DNA of 64,000 nt from Homalodisca vitripennis (Eukaryota > Arthropoda > Insecta > Hemiptera > Cicadellidae). This document shows, piece by piece, positions 1-10,910 of this stretch. The stretch lies in assembly GCF_021130785.1 (NCBI RefSeq), contig NC_060207.1, forward strand, positions 5,841,001 to 5,905,000, read 5' to 3'. The notes under the pieces were generated by a model. That model did not search any database. It was not told the origin of the DNA and saw nothing but the letters and a program-made list of their open reading frames with translations. The translations under genes and the position numbers were made by a program. Position 1 is the first letter of the stretch. Every line of letters begins with the position of its first letter.

Positions 1-620
1 CTGGAAAACGGTCGCATGAGATAAGTTTTGAGTGGGTACGCTTCATCGCCAAGAATAACATGGGGAACCTTTATGTTCGTTCCTGGCAATGGAGCGAATG
101 ATTGTGAGCCTAACGCTCCTTTTTCAAGATTTTCTGAAAGATACGAATGAGAAAAATTCCTCCGCCACTTTCTTTGCCATAACCGCCAAACATCGACAGC
201 AATAAACTAATAGTCAGGCCCGGCAACACCTTTCAATACAATCGAGTAATATTGTTTTTAATTTCTAAACATGCTGCCAGAATGTCGTGGGTTTCGTATA
301 CATACATGTTTACCGTCAACACAGCCTACACAGTTTGGGGAATCTCCATCTTTCCCAAAATCTTTGTTTGATTGATTCAATCTCTTTGGTCTGTTGAGGG
401 AAAAGCCATGTGGGTAGCTTGCAATTTGTCCAAGATTTGCCTTGCTTGTTTCCTTAACAATCCTCCCAACTGTTACATCAGACATCCTATTAGGTGTACC
501 CCAATGTCTTGAAAGATGATCCTGTTGCAAAGTACCTGTAATGAAACAAGCCATTATAGCACAGCAAGTAAAAACAACTATGTCAGGGAATCCTACGTCG
601 GATAGTGCAAAGATTGCCAA
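1..620 (-). pseudogene. PIF/Harbinger DDE transposase, partial and degraded
   Basis: Minus-strand remains of a Harbinger-type nuclease (DDE_4 family), which cuts and inserts its own element. Seen: GCVDGKHV near 304-326, the usual surroundings of the first catalytic Asp, and GDEAYPLKTYLMRP near 17-57, those of the second. An upstream piece (TPNRMSDVTVGRIVKET) resembles the region before the nuclease core. The frame is broken: two in-frame stops lie between 195 and 270 (after FRN and after PDY), and the GGYGKESGGG block near 165-190 sits in a shifted frame. The C-terminus, with the last catalytic acidic residue, lies beyond the left edge. It is divergent from the MADF-BESS remnant at 686-1393, the two-gene arrangement known for Harbinger elements. 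Identification is firm; the gene is dead. Confidence 0.85.
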
Positions 621-685
621 TGGTTGGAATAAGCTAAATGACGTTAATTTTATCTCAATCCATGGTTAATAGAATTTTTTTTCAG

Positions 686-1393
686 TGGCTGAATTGAAAA
701 AAGAGGTGGAAGGGACTTCGAGATGCATTCAGAAGAGAATACAAAAAATTGCTGAAATCAGGTCAAGAGGCACCTGATGAATTTGAATCCTCGTGGCCAT
801 TTTTTGATCAAATGCTTTTCATGCGTGACGTTATGGAACCTAGGCAGCTCAAGGGGAACATTCCTCCTCCGGTAAAAGATACTGAAACTGAAACTCTAAG
901 TATAGATGCTATTGAAGAAGACCTAGAATTAGAGAGCGAAAAAGACGATTCATTGATTGAAAACTCCAAACAGCAACTCTGCAGTTCATCTCAGCGAACC
1001 ACAACTAGCGCCAACTGCACTTCAAAAAATGGGACCACCCCTAACAACTCCGACTAAGGGAAAACTCAAAAGATTGGATTTCGACAGAAATAACAGCGAC
1101 CCGAGGATCTCCAGGAAAGAGCAGCTCAAATAAATAGAAGAGGTCAGTAGATGTCAGTAATGCGCATTTCCTAGAAATTGAGAAAGCTAAGCTCGAATTT
1201 TTTTGAAACATCTGCTTCGTTGAAAAATGACAGTGAACATCAGTTTCTTATAAGCCTGCTACCTTATTTGAAAAATATTCCAGCAAGCCGGCAACTCCAA
1301 GTAAGGAATAAACTTCAGCAGGTTTTGATCGACGAACAAGAACGCAACAGTTTTGTCGCAATCATTACAAGGATCCCTTGCCTTCAACTGTGA
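686..1393 (+). pseudogene. MADF-BESS (Myb/SANT-like) partner protein of the Harbinger element, broken
   Basis: The frame from 701 reads KRWKGLRDAFRREYKKLL, the C-terminal half of a MADF DNA-binding domain, followed by a spacer and an acidic stretch (EEDLELESEKDD near 915-945) and a stop at 1055. After an interrupted linker, 1231-1322 reads SEHQFLISLLPYLKNI, a BESS motif (protein interaction). Breaks: an extra A in the A-run at 697-702 shifts frame against the upstream VAELKK, the linker has a stop before 1060, and the T-run near 1198-1204 shifts frame again. A pyrimidine-rich acceptor ending CAG at 683-685 suggests an upstream exon, but the N-terminal half of MADF is not seen. Harbinger elements encode a Myb-like protein that helps the transposase enter the nucleus and bind DNA; the neighbour at 1-620 makes that the likely origin. 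A host MADF-BESS gene relic is the alternative. Confidence 0.75.
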
Positions 1394-2450
1394 ATCAATC
1401 ACCTGAACATTCATCTTGGGAGTAATAGTGCGTTACACAGGATACAGTTCCGATGCTACATCCGAATCGTCGTGGGATGTTCCACCAGTAAACTCTCCAT
1501 TGCAAAATTTTGTAACAAATTTTAAGTAAAATTTCTCAAAGTTCAAATGTTGCCAACCAATGTAGCTCAAGTTACAATTCACAATTATTTTTTTAAATTA
1601 TTGATTTGTTTTATATACAAACCACAAAAAGGAAGTAATTACTTATTTAATACAAATTAAACTGTAAACGAAGTCTTAAGTAATAAAATATTATAATGTG
1701 TTAAAATTAGTTTAAATATTTTCACTCACCTTAAAGTCACACTTAGACGTTCACTAGGTGAAATCTTCTCCCTAAACTTTGATTCCTTTGAAACACTATG
1801 CTCTATACTATTCAAATGTAATTAAAAAGTGTCTCTTCTCATCCTATAATAGTCAGAAAATTTTGCGGGTTCTCTTTCCAAATCGTTATGTAAATGATTA
1901 TGCTCGCCCATTGTCTTCCTCTTCTGATAAATTGGACTCATCCAACAATACCTTTTCTTACTAGCTGCCATCCGACACCTCAAGAGGTAAGTCTGTCGAA
2001 CAAGTATAACTCCTCTACATCCTTTACTAATAAGGTTACAAAACTAGATAACTAACATAACATAACAAACACACGTCTGTCTGTAAACGCCAACTCACGT
2101 ACACTGACAGCGCATATTCGCTTCCAGTGGACGAGGCCTACGCTCGTCGCTGCTCAGCTTGTAGTTGCTCCTTGCCTCTCATGTACGCGCGAGCGTGAAG
2201 ACGCTTGAATACGCTTCCAGTGGACTACCAGCTTAACTGACTACACTCGTCGTAACCATTGTTATAACTCCAGTCGTTTATCCTGTTTTGACCCAACTGA
2301 TAAAATGGTCTACTAAATTATTATAACAATGGAATATTGTCGGAAAGTTCATGAGCATTGAACCATCATCGATTAGCTGCCTAATAGTAGCCTATAAACC
2401 AGTAGAGAATGATGGGGTTTTTAAACTGTGGGATACTATGGTGGTTTTAA
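1394..2450. other. Non-coding flank; possible Harbinger end near 2119-2225
   Basis: No coding region is supported. The stretch to about 2100 is AT-rich. Between 2100 and 2230 base composition changes sharply (GC-rich, many CpG), and CGCTTCCAGTGGAC occurs twice in direct orientation (2119-2132 and 2212-2225, 93 bp apart). The reverse complement, GTCCACTGGAAGCG, resembles termini of some animal Harbinger elements, so this could be the right end of the element whose genes lie at 1-1393. The left end is outside the window, so this cannot be tested here. Confidence 0.3.
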
Positions 2451-3147
2451 TTTTTGATGTTAATATTATGGGGAAGGAGGTTGCGATTGAAAAATTGTAT
2501 ATTCTGAATGCCAGATCGTTATATTCATTAATTACCTTTTTGATGTTAATATTATGGGGAAGGAGGTTGCGATTGAAAAAATTGTATATTCTGAATGCCA
2601 GATCGTTATATTCATTAATTACCTTTTTGATGTTAATATTATGGGGAAGGAGGTTGCGATTGAAAAATTGTATATTCTGAATGCCAGATCGTTATATTCA
2701 TTAATTACCTTTTTGATGTTAATATTATGGGGAAGGAGGTTGCGATTGAAAAATTGTATATTCTGAATGCCAGATCGTTATATTCATTAATTACCTTTTT
2801 GATGTTAATATTATGGGGAAGGAGGTTGCGATTGAAAAATTGTATATTCTGAATGCCAGATCGTTATATTCATTAATTACCTTTTTGATGTTAATATTAT
2901 GGGGAAGGAGGTTGCGATTGAAAAATTGTATATTCTGAATGCCAGATCGTTATATTCATTAATTACCTTTTTGATGTTAATATTATGGGGAAGGAGGTTG
3001 CGATTGAAAAATTGTATATTCTGAATGCCAGATCGTTATATTCATTAATTACCTTTTTGATGTTAATATTATGGGGAAGGAGGTTGCGATTGAAAAATTG
3101 TATATTCTGAATGCCAGATCGTTATATTCATTAATTACCTTTTTGAT
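2451..3147. repeat. Tandem repeat, 86-bp unit, about 8 copies
   Basis: The anchor TAATATTATGGGG recurs at 2461, 2547, 2634, 2720, 2806, 2892, 2978 and 3064. All spacings are 86 bp except one of 87, caused by an extra A in the A-run near 2575. Copies are otherwise almost identical, suggesting recent expansion or homogenisation. The last unit breaks off at about 3147. Because 86 is not a multiple of three, frames rotate between copies; the ORFs of up to 109 codons here are repeat artefacts, not genes. Confidence 0.97.
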
Positions 3148-3720
3148 CATTAAACCTTTTTTGAGCTATGCAAGTCTATACTGACGAGACTTAATAGCTG
3201 GGAATGATTGACAAATGATTTGTAAAGCAGGTACTTCCGTTAACTGTTACAGCCAGGTGCACTCTAATATTAAATCTACAGTGAACAGAAATCTACCTCA
3301 TTATATAGGACATACGAAAATCTGTCCAAAAGGATCGTTAGAGTTTTGACTATTACAGGGCAAATATGTTGGTAATATGTAAATCAGCTATTCAAGGGCA
3401 ATGCCATAGTGATGAATGCATAGTTAGCAGAGAACACGGTGATTCGCAATGAGAAACTAATTGAATCTGTCTCATGAACTAGTTAGCCACAGTCTGGCTT
3501 GCTAACAACAGGAAATAAGACAACAGAAACTCGTACAAGCGTACAAAAAGATCCCTCCGTACGGTGTACACAGAGTATTGCCGGCAGTTGAAATGCACGT
3601 GACGGACGAAGCGTGCCCCTAACGTGCCTGAAGAAGTTCTGTACCGTTTCGAAAGCACTTTGTAGGAACGCATTAAACCTCGATTTTAATTACCACGAAT
3701 AGAATTATTACAGCACATAA
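3148..3720. other. Intergenic, nothing recognised
   Basis: Unique AT-rich sequence with short ORFs only and no recognisable domain, RNA or repeat. Confidence 0.5.
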
Positions 3721-4230
3721 ATCTATATGCACGGGAACCCATCTCGCTGACGGTCTCTTTTATATGCATTAAATGCTATGGAATTACAGGAGGCCATCTT
3801 GTAATTAGGAAGGTATAAATTGTAGTACAGTGGCCAAAGAGCGTTGCTGGACTCCGTACGGTAATAACCGGAGACGCTTCCCCCGAGATCGCATCGCGCG
3901 GATTAATTGCTGTCATTTTACATTAAGCCTGTTATCGTTTATGTTTTGCGTCATTTTTAGTTTTTACAAGTCAATTACCTCGCCGCCCTTCTTCAGCTCG
4001 TAATGTCGGAGTTGGCACGTAATTGTTCCGTGCAATGTTATGCTCTCAGTTTTGGAACCATTGTAAGAATCCAGAACTCTGAGAAATCCTAGAACGGTGG
4101 TCGAGAGTAATTGCGTGTAATTGCTCCCTGCACCGGCGCGGCGTGCCACAACTCTTAAACACTCTAGTTTTAATTTTCTACCTTGCTGATGACGTATTAT
4201 TAACATAATTCTACATGCCAAGTGTAGCTA
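3721..4230. promoter_or_regulatory. Candidate conserved regulatory island A
   Basis: A higher-complexity island in AT-rich DNA. It holds several homeodomain-type cores (TAATTA in GTAATTAGGA at 3801-3810, GATTAATTG at 3901, CAATTACC near 3971, CGTAATTG near 4018), a Pho/YY1-type GCCATCTT near 3793, and CpG-rich blocks. On the minus strand an 85-codon ORF (4221-3964) contains ELKKGGE directly before a GTAATT donor-like site, so a small exon is a weak alternative. Function is inferred from composition and motif clustering only. Confidence 0.25.
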
Positions 4231-5088
4231 ATCAATAATTGCCGTACTTTATACGAAAGATACAATTAAATCTTCCATTTCAAACTATTTTGTAGCACTA
4301 TTATTTTAAATTATTGAATCTAAAATTTGTAACTTTATATGTAATACATTAGAATCATTATTACAGAAAAAATTTAACTTAAATAATATGTGAAAATAAA
4401 GCAATATATCATTTTTATACTTGTTATATTTGTCCCCATACGCTGTTGTCCTGTGGTATATTGCTAGCTATACAAGAGCATAGATATATATGGCTCAAGA
4501 TTCCAAAATCTAGGAGACAAACGTACTGAAATTTCAAAACACGTGAAATTTAATTAGCCACTGTTTAGAATACAAAGAGATCTATAATTCATAGTGGAGT
4601 TTTGAGTTCCCCAAGCCAAGAGACTAGATGAGTCACACTAGAACTATTGGTTTGGCTAAGATTACATTTTGCAGCTATACGTACTAGAGCACTAAATTAT
4701 TAGATCCATTAAAAATACGATCAGATTCTGATAGTAAGATCTCGATAAATTGCATATAGTGATTTAAAAACTGGAGTCTGAAAACCCGAGTTCTAAAACA
4801 TGGATATTAAGATTGCTTGAAACTGCTTTAAATAATTAAAAGGATTAGTAGATATAGTTTCTGGAATATGAAGTAACCCACGATAAAACGGCGTATAAGT
4901 GTGATGAAGAAACCTGACAAATGAAGTATATCCGCGCTAAGATTCTTAGAACCGAGGATCCATTTAAGAAGAGAGGAATTGCTACTCAGAGCTCGACATT
5001 CCAAACCATAAGATGAATTGCTCTTCTTCTTTTTTACAGTTTCAAAGGCAATGCTAGCTATCTTAACAGTAGGGAGGAGCTGATATAT
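4231..5088. other. Intergenic, nothing recognised
   Basis: AT-rich sequence with stop codons in all frames; no repeat, RNA gene or domain seen. Confidence 0.5.
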
Positions 5089-5622
5089 ATGTCTAGTGGT
5101 CGTAGAGGTCAACGCAAGATGCTGCTACTTGGTTTGATGACCTCTGAGAGATCTCATAGTCTCCTGAAGTCCCGCATACCTGGCCATTCTTGGTGGTTCG
5201 AAAGTAACATCAAGATCTTATCTGCGAAAAAATTCAGAAGCAAGGATAATTTCCTTTCCTCAGCAATTCCCACGATCATTACCTTTCCAAAAGTCGCTAG
5301 TTACGAATTGATTTCTCTTCTCAAACTGTCAGTAGAGAATGTTCCGTGGGTGTCTCTGGTACGAATAGAAGAGGCAATTGTCAGAACCAGAAAGCAGTCA
5401 GTTAAATTGGCAGGAAGATTGTCCGCACGGAAGCCATGTGTCATCTCTGACACTTCAATGGCAGGTCTCACCTCTGAGACGTACAGTACTCTGGTAAACT
5501 ATATGTTTATAGCGCGTAACCACTGCAGTCGGCCGCCAAATTACACCAGACTCTGCACCGGAAACACACTAGATATTGGATTATATGGTCCATGTAATTG
5601 TAACTCGCCTATTTGTAATTAA
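5089..5622 (+). CDS. Unrecognised 177-codon ORF, doubtful
   Basis: After the retrotransposon at 26.7 kb this is the longest open frame in the window (177 codons). The conceptual product is basic and serine-rich, with no signal peptide, membrane segment or family motif that I recognise. The opposite strand is also rather open over the same stretch, with scattered stops, which can happen by chance or in the relic of an old coding sequence. No splice sites or promoter were identified. It is listed because of its length; treat it as hypothetical. Confidence 0.15.
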   Translation: MSSGRRGQRKMLLLGLMTSERSHSLLKSRIPGHSWWFESNIKILSAKKFRSKDNFLSSAIPTIITFPKVASYELISLLKLSVENVPWVSLVRIEEAIVRTRKQSVKLAGRLSARKPCVISDTSMAGLTSETYSTLVNYMFIARNHCSRPPNYTRLCTGNTLDIGLYGPCNCNSPICN

Positions 5623-6102
5623 AAGACGCTCTCCCCGTACGCTGGACGTAGATCATTTTGACAGAGATGTTTATGTATGACTCAATTTACTCGATGGGTC
5701 TCATTAAATTTGATTGTGTAGTTTCTCTTCTTTTAATTTCCTGAGTTTTGACTTCTTCTTGATGGACTTGTTGGTTTTATATTAGGCGACTTGAACTATT
5801 ACACAATTACAAGGCGTACGATCTGATTATCTTGCGTTTCAATTACGTCTATCACGAGTTTCCATTTTAATGTTTTCAATTGTAATGGGTAGGTAGGAAA
5901 ACCAGTCAAGAACGTTAAAAATTCTATTTTTAAAATCTCTTATTATTTTTCACTTTCTTTTGTCACATTTTCTATTAGAAGATACTATACCCAAGCCGTA
6001 TTTATTGGCTGAGTGTTAGCGAAGCTTATCATTCGAAGAGCTGGAGAACCTTTATTTTTGCCTCCCTGAACGATCTAAGCTATGAAATTAACATGATGCT
6101 AC

Positions 6103-6105
<3 letters not shown>
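5623..6105. repeat. AT-rich spacer ending in a copy of the dispersed GGCTGAGCGTTAGCGAA family
   Basis: Mostly featureless. At 6005-6026 the sequence TTGGCTGAGTGTTAGCGAAG is a copy of the signature found about ten times in this window (see 6146-6345). Confidence 0.6.

Positions 6106-6145
<40 letters not shown>
6106..6145. repeat. (TA)20 microsatellite
   Basis: Forty bases of uninterrupted TA dinucleotide, lying between two copies of the dispersed signature at 6005-6026 and 6188-6206. Confidence 0.98.
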
Positions 6146-6147
<2 letters not shown>

Positions 6148-6430
6148 ACACTAAGTTCTATGATGGTGCATGTTACTCCATGGGTTTTGGCTGAGCGTTA
6201 GCGAAAATGTTTACAGTGGTCTTACCACGATGGCAACCAGAAGACCACAGAATAAATAAATTTGTAAACAAATAGAGTATTTCCATGTGGTATTTTAACA
6301 TCATAATAATATTATGAATGTGAAAGTACTTTTGTTTGTGTGTTTTGATTTTAAGTAAAACTATTTAACTGATCGCACTGAAATTTTACATAGAAACTCT
6401 TAAGATCCTAGAATATGAAACACATCATAA
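6146..6430. repeat. Dispersed repeat family member with TTTGTTTGTGTG end module
   Basis: At 6188-6206 it reads GGCTGAGCGTTAGCGAAA. Just before it, GATGGTGCATGTTACTCCAT is nearly the reverse complement of a segment at about 15055-15080. At 6298-6340 it continues AATATTATGAATGTGAAAG then TTTGTTTGTGTG. The reverse complement of that module is the sequence immediately right of the 138-bp satellite (50157-50205). No ORF is present; it looks like part of a non-autonomous mobile element whose ends I cannot define. Confidence 0.6.
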
Positions 6431-7261
6431 TAGGCTGTGACCATGAAATAAAATAATTTTATTTAAAAAAATATGAGCTTAATACTTCATTAGTGTATGA
6501 AGGGAAAGGCAGATGATGAGCAGACTTTATGACCGTATACTAATTTATAACAGTCCTTGGTTTTGCCTACGCGCACTAACTAGATGATTTTCTAACGCTA
6601 ATACATTCATTGCGCATAAGCTTAGGCTACATCTATATGCATAGGCAAAATGGCATCTTCATTTACATACAGAATTCGCTAAGAGATTGAAATAGCTCAT
6701 CGCTACAAGAGTGATGGTATCTTTGGATGGAATGTCACTGAACAATAACGACAAACCATTTCAGGTTAAGTATCGTAGGTTTGAACATCAATGAGATCAG
6801 AAGAACGCTATTATTACAGTCCAGTAGCCGAGAGCTAATTTACATTGAATAAGCAAACAGACCGGTCGACCTTGCAAATTGATAGAGAAAAATAACCTAA
6901 GGAAGAAATTCATCAGTCACAATAGGTTTGGTAGAGGTCTAGAGGGGAAGATGTCAAAGCAGTTAAAATTATAAAATAGCTTTTTTCTTCGGTTATATAT
7001 TTCCCACGTTTATAAGCATAAAACTGACTGCCCGGCACAAACAATATTTATATGACCATCAGACGAGTAGATAAACTAATTCAACTCACCACTTTGGGTC
7101 TGTATGTGGTGAGCTGAAGTTGGTTAACATTTACTCTCGTCTCTAACGGTTACTTACCGGTAAATGCGTCAAGTTAAGAAAAATGCGATAATATAATCAG
7201 TAAACACAATAATAATTTCATGCTAATAACCCTTGCTACAGTGCTTTTTACACTTTTAACC
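6431..7261. other. Intergenic, nothing recognised
   Basis: AT-rich with short ORFs only; no feature supported. Confidence 0.5.
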
Positions 7262-8185
7262 AATGGCGTAGTGTAGCGGGTACAGCGTCGAGCGTGGCTG
7301 CTGCTTGGATGGGTGACCACTGAGCGATTATGTCCTTGCAAGCAGCCAGCCTGCCCGGCCATTGGTGGTGGTTCGGAAGTTTAGCCGTTGGTTCCCAGGT
7401 TAAGTGTTAGATAGAGATCCTTAGCCCGGTCAGATTCCGTTATATGCCCCCAACGCCTAAACTTTTTTCAATGAACTTAGAACGTTATAAAACGATGTAG
7501 TTGAGTACCAGAACTAACAATATGCCCCCAACGCTAATTTTTCATTTACGGATGATTATAATGAATTACAATTGGTTACTAGCTAAGAAAAAAGGGTACT
7601 TAGGGCCTACGTATTATATCGACCACACCCCTACATTTCTCCAAACACAAAAATTTAACAAAAACAAACATTACCAAACAAAAACTAAACTCTTTATTGA
7701 AAAAAACACACAAAACTTTTTTTATTCTCCATCACACTCCGCCACCCAAAATGCGAGTGTCTCCTGCCATCAGACACTCGACGGTGATGCCCCGCGCTGA
7801 TGTCAACGAAAGAAAAACATCCCTCGAGATAATACCTATCAGTAAAATATCAAATTCTAGAGGGCCTGAGCAGAAATATAAATTGAATTGTAATGGAAAG
7901 GCAATTATGTACCGTGTAAAAAACTTAAATATTCATGTGATGCCGCGCGGCCTGCCGTAATCGGGATTCTCGAGAAAGATAAGATAACAGCGACAACAAT
8001 ACCGATCACAATACCTGGAAATGCTTGTTGATTGATGGAATGTTAGTTCTGTTACTCAACTACATCGTTGTATAACGTTCTAAGTTCATTGAAAAATGTT
8101 TATGCGTTGGGGGCATATAACGGAATCTGGCCCGTAGTATAACTTCGCCTAGTAAAATAAGACATCTTTACTTTACTTTACTATA
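7262..8185 (+). mobile_element. SINE with 5S rRNA-like segment, split by a DNA transposon
   Basis: The left part (7262-7430) has a promoter-like GGCGTAGTGTAGCGGGTACAG and CTTGGATGGGTGACC near 7300-7318. The latter matches the box C region of animal 5S rRNA genes (CTTGGATGGGAGACC), an internal Pol III promoter element. After the 699-bp insertion at 7431-8129 the sequence resumes with GCCCGTAGTATAACTTCGCC and ends in a (TTTAC)n tail at about 8165-8183, as expected for a SINE 3' end. The short 5S match makes a 5S-related (SINE3-like) origin plausible; a tRNA-like head is the alternative. Non-coding. Confidence 0.6.
7431..8129. mobile_element. Non-autonomous DNA transposon with 88-bp terminal inverted repeats
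   Basis: The left arm at 7431-7518 and the right arm at 8042-8129 are reverse complements with only a handful of mismatches; both begin CAGATTCCGTTATATGCCCC from the outside. Flanks are GCCCGGT on the left and GCCCGTA on the right, sharing GCCCG, so a target duplication of 5-8 bp is likely but imperfect. The ATATGCCCCCAACGC motif occurs a third time just inside the left arm (about 7519-7535). The interior has 87- and 99-codon ORFs without recognisable domains, so no transposase is encoded. The CAG...CTG ends would suit a hAT-like origin, but the superfamily is not settled. Confidence 0.85.
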
Positions 8186-8189
8186 CCCC

Positions 8190-9527
8190 CCCAATTTTGT
8201 CCTTACGACTAGCGCATGACGATCGATTTCTTATTTTGTGGAATTTGTCACTGTAGATATCACAAAATAATTGTGTACTTCCACAGTGCTAATTGTCTAT
8301 CGGCTCCTGGAATTCTATTTACTACTATTTCATATGTCTCCAATAAAAAATATACAAAAGAAAAAAAATGTCAATCAAAACCAAAATAAACCAGGTGTCT
8401 AACTGGCGTTTATAGTGGTTTATCTACAGATTTTATTTTTTAAATATGAGAAGCAGTTTTGTTCTACATCAGTATTTGGAAAAATGTAAACTTGAGGTAT
8501 TAAATTGATTTTAAATCCTGCCTTATAAAACATTAATCAGATCGTCTTAAGGAAAATACTATAAAAATATTTGCATTGTTCAGAGTGTAGGTCAAAGCGT
8601 TTTTTCTGTAGAGGTATTTTCGAATTTCTTCTAGGGTTTTATTAATTGTTCTAAACAAAACTGATGTGTTCATTTCTATGAAAGAGGAATTAATGTAGCT
8701 GATTACTTCGTCAATCAACTAAGTAGCATTTTAACATATTCGTAAAGGCTATAATTAAGATGTTTTCAAATTTTTGGGACTACTATCTATAGTTATTACG
8801 TCCAAAACTCTACCACACCATGTTGAAATTTACACACAAGGCGCGAATTAGGGCACTCTTATCTCTTCTTAATTTTCCGTATAATATTTCACGAAAATTC
8901 ATTAAAAATATGAAGCCGCTGGCTGTAATAAAAAACTTCATAAATATGAACTCTGTGAAGACTGGCTGCAGCATTATGCAAACGGCTGGAGAATGTTATA
9001 AGTTAAGAAAGCAAAGCCATGAAATTGACTTAATGACAGCTTTAGAGTGAACACAACAATCCAAGATACAATATCTTCCATCTATAAATACCACCTACAT
9101 ATTTATTCTACTGTCTAATTACACGCTGGCTAGAATATTTAAGTACATGCGTGTCCGTATCCTTTTAATTATGGATTTCACAAAATTACGCATTTTAAGT
9201 TATTGTTCACTGGCGTGGAATTCACAAACTAACAAGTACTACACGCATGCTCTAGATAGCTGAAGTATGCATTCCGTATCTTCCTTTCCAGTTTCCTTCC
9301 GCTTTCCTCATCGCGGGCCGCGGACCTGAGAATGCGTGGCGGTCGCAGCTGTGAGCTGTGACTGGCGTTCATCAATCCCAATAATGGCGTTGTATAAACG
9401 GTCTGAGATAAATAGGCAGGCTCTGACAAATAAAAGAAATTACGGATATTCTCAATTACCCTGGGTCAACTTTTACCTCGCTGGACGGCAAAAATATGTG
9501 AAGGAATGAAATATAACATATGACTGA
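8190..9527. other. Intergenic, nothing recognised
   Basis: Largely AT-rich, with a slightly GC-richer patch near 9290-9370. Short ORFs only; no domain or repeat assigned. Confidence 0.5.
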
Positions 9528-9860
9528 AAGTACGTTGCATGTGGCGTACCACAGGTGTCTGTTCTGGGACTCTTCATTTTTTCACTGAACTTTGACAACG
9601 TGACATCAATAACATTCAAAGATCCGCTTTTACGCCGCCGATGTACATAAATACCCTTTTGAGATGGTATGAATTTAGGTATCGAGTCAATTTCCTCTTG
9701 TGTGAGACGGCATGGCTTTGAAGCTAAATAAAAAAAGTTATAATCATAGTTATAGGTACTAGAGTATTCACCAATCTATCAACTATCTATCGAACTAAAC
9801 CATCACGAACTCAAATACACATAACTGGTTATTTATACAGATAATCCCAAGTATGTGTAG
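9528..9860 (+). pseudogene. Degraded non-LTR retrotransposon reverse transcriptase fragment
   Basis: Translation from about 9537 reads CGVPQVSVLGLFIFSLNFDNV, matching the reverse transcriptase block normally written GVPQGSVLGPLLF. Further on, SISSCVRRHGFEAK followed by KK fits the conserved W..xHGLxLNxxKS block, and IYTDNPKYV fits the block before the thumb. Several in-frame stops are present, and the YADD catalytic block is lost or unrecognisable (only LLRRRCT remains near its place). An old, dead LINE piece, probably of the jockey group. Confidence 0.65.
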
Positions 9861-10820
9861 CTTACTTTAACTGCGCCTAATTTTGGACCTTCGTGACCAG
9901 GTAAAAGATCATTTTGATAACGCTTAGGATATCAGATTAAATATTTTTTGCTTCCCACGTCCCTGATTAGGCTCGGCTCATGGACACATTTGTGTCCAAC
10001 CACTTCTGAATATCTATCCATCGTGGAGTATAATTCGTCTTTAATACCAACTGGCTGGGAAAAATTACAAATTCGCCAATTTACAATTGTTTAGGAGATA
10101 CCAGCTCCTACGTGGGACGCATGTCACCTTTGTTTCTGGGGATCATTTTAGACCATTCCACTGGAAACTCGTTTACCCAAACCGTACTTCTTAGGCTCTC
10201 CTCCCTGTACGCGCCATTTTTGCCACCCACCAAACCCATCAACCACAGAATTGTAGAGCAATAATTTCCGTTCAAAATATCTGTCTACAAATCATACTTA
10301 CCAGTTTTCTATTAATGTAATCCAACATTTGGAATAGTTTAGCAGTCTGTGCAGATTTTGTGGTTTAGACAACCGGTCCAATTTATGTCCATGCCTCGGT
10401 TCATTTTACGAGCGGCGCCAATAAGGCTGAGCTGACATTCACAAAGGCTGCTTCTTTAGTTAATACATAGAATTTGATACATCTAAGTATATAAGCCTCG
10501 AATTTTCTGTAAATTGGACTATGAAAGTAAAGCGCGTAAAGAAAGCTTCGATATAGTGGATTATGCAATGAGTTTCCATGATTTATTTAAAATGCCCACT
10601 TATATAATATATTTTAATTACGTGTCGTGTACGAATTCAGGCCAATCATATTAACTTATTTGAGTTATAATTAATTTTTGGGTATATAAATGTATCAGTA
10701 TAATTTTATTGTCGATACTTTGTGTTCGATACACGATTTTCGGGTTTCAGAGTATACATTTGCCATCAAAGATAAAATTGTACATTTATTTCAATTGAGT
10801 TAGCGTTAAGTGCATCTTTA
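9861..10820. other. Intergenic, nothing recognised
   Basis: AT-rich, no coding or structural feature supported. Confidence 0.5.
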
Positions 10821-10910
10821 AAAAACCAGTGGTTTATAACAGTGCACCTTTTAATAACAGTAGTTTATAACAGTGCATCTTTTTAACACCAGTGGTTTAT
10901 AACACCTACT
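10821..10910. repeat. Short tandem repeat, about 35-bp unit, 3 copies
   Basis: The phrase CAGTGGTTTATAAC, with one copy varying to CAGTAGTTTATAAC, occurs three times, separated by AGTGCACCTTTT-type spacers. Copies differ by substitutions and small indels. Confidence 0.85.

Noticed and set aside
2351..2766. ORFs with repeated LYILNARSLYSLITFLM peptide
   Set aside because: Translation of the 86-bp minisatellite.
7300..7320. True 5S rRNA gene
   Set aside because: Only the box C-like segment matches; the rest of the 120-base 5S sequence is absent.
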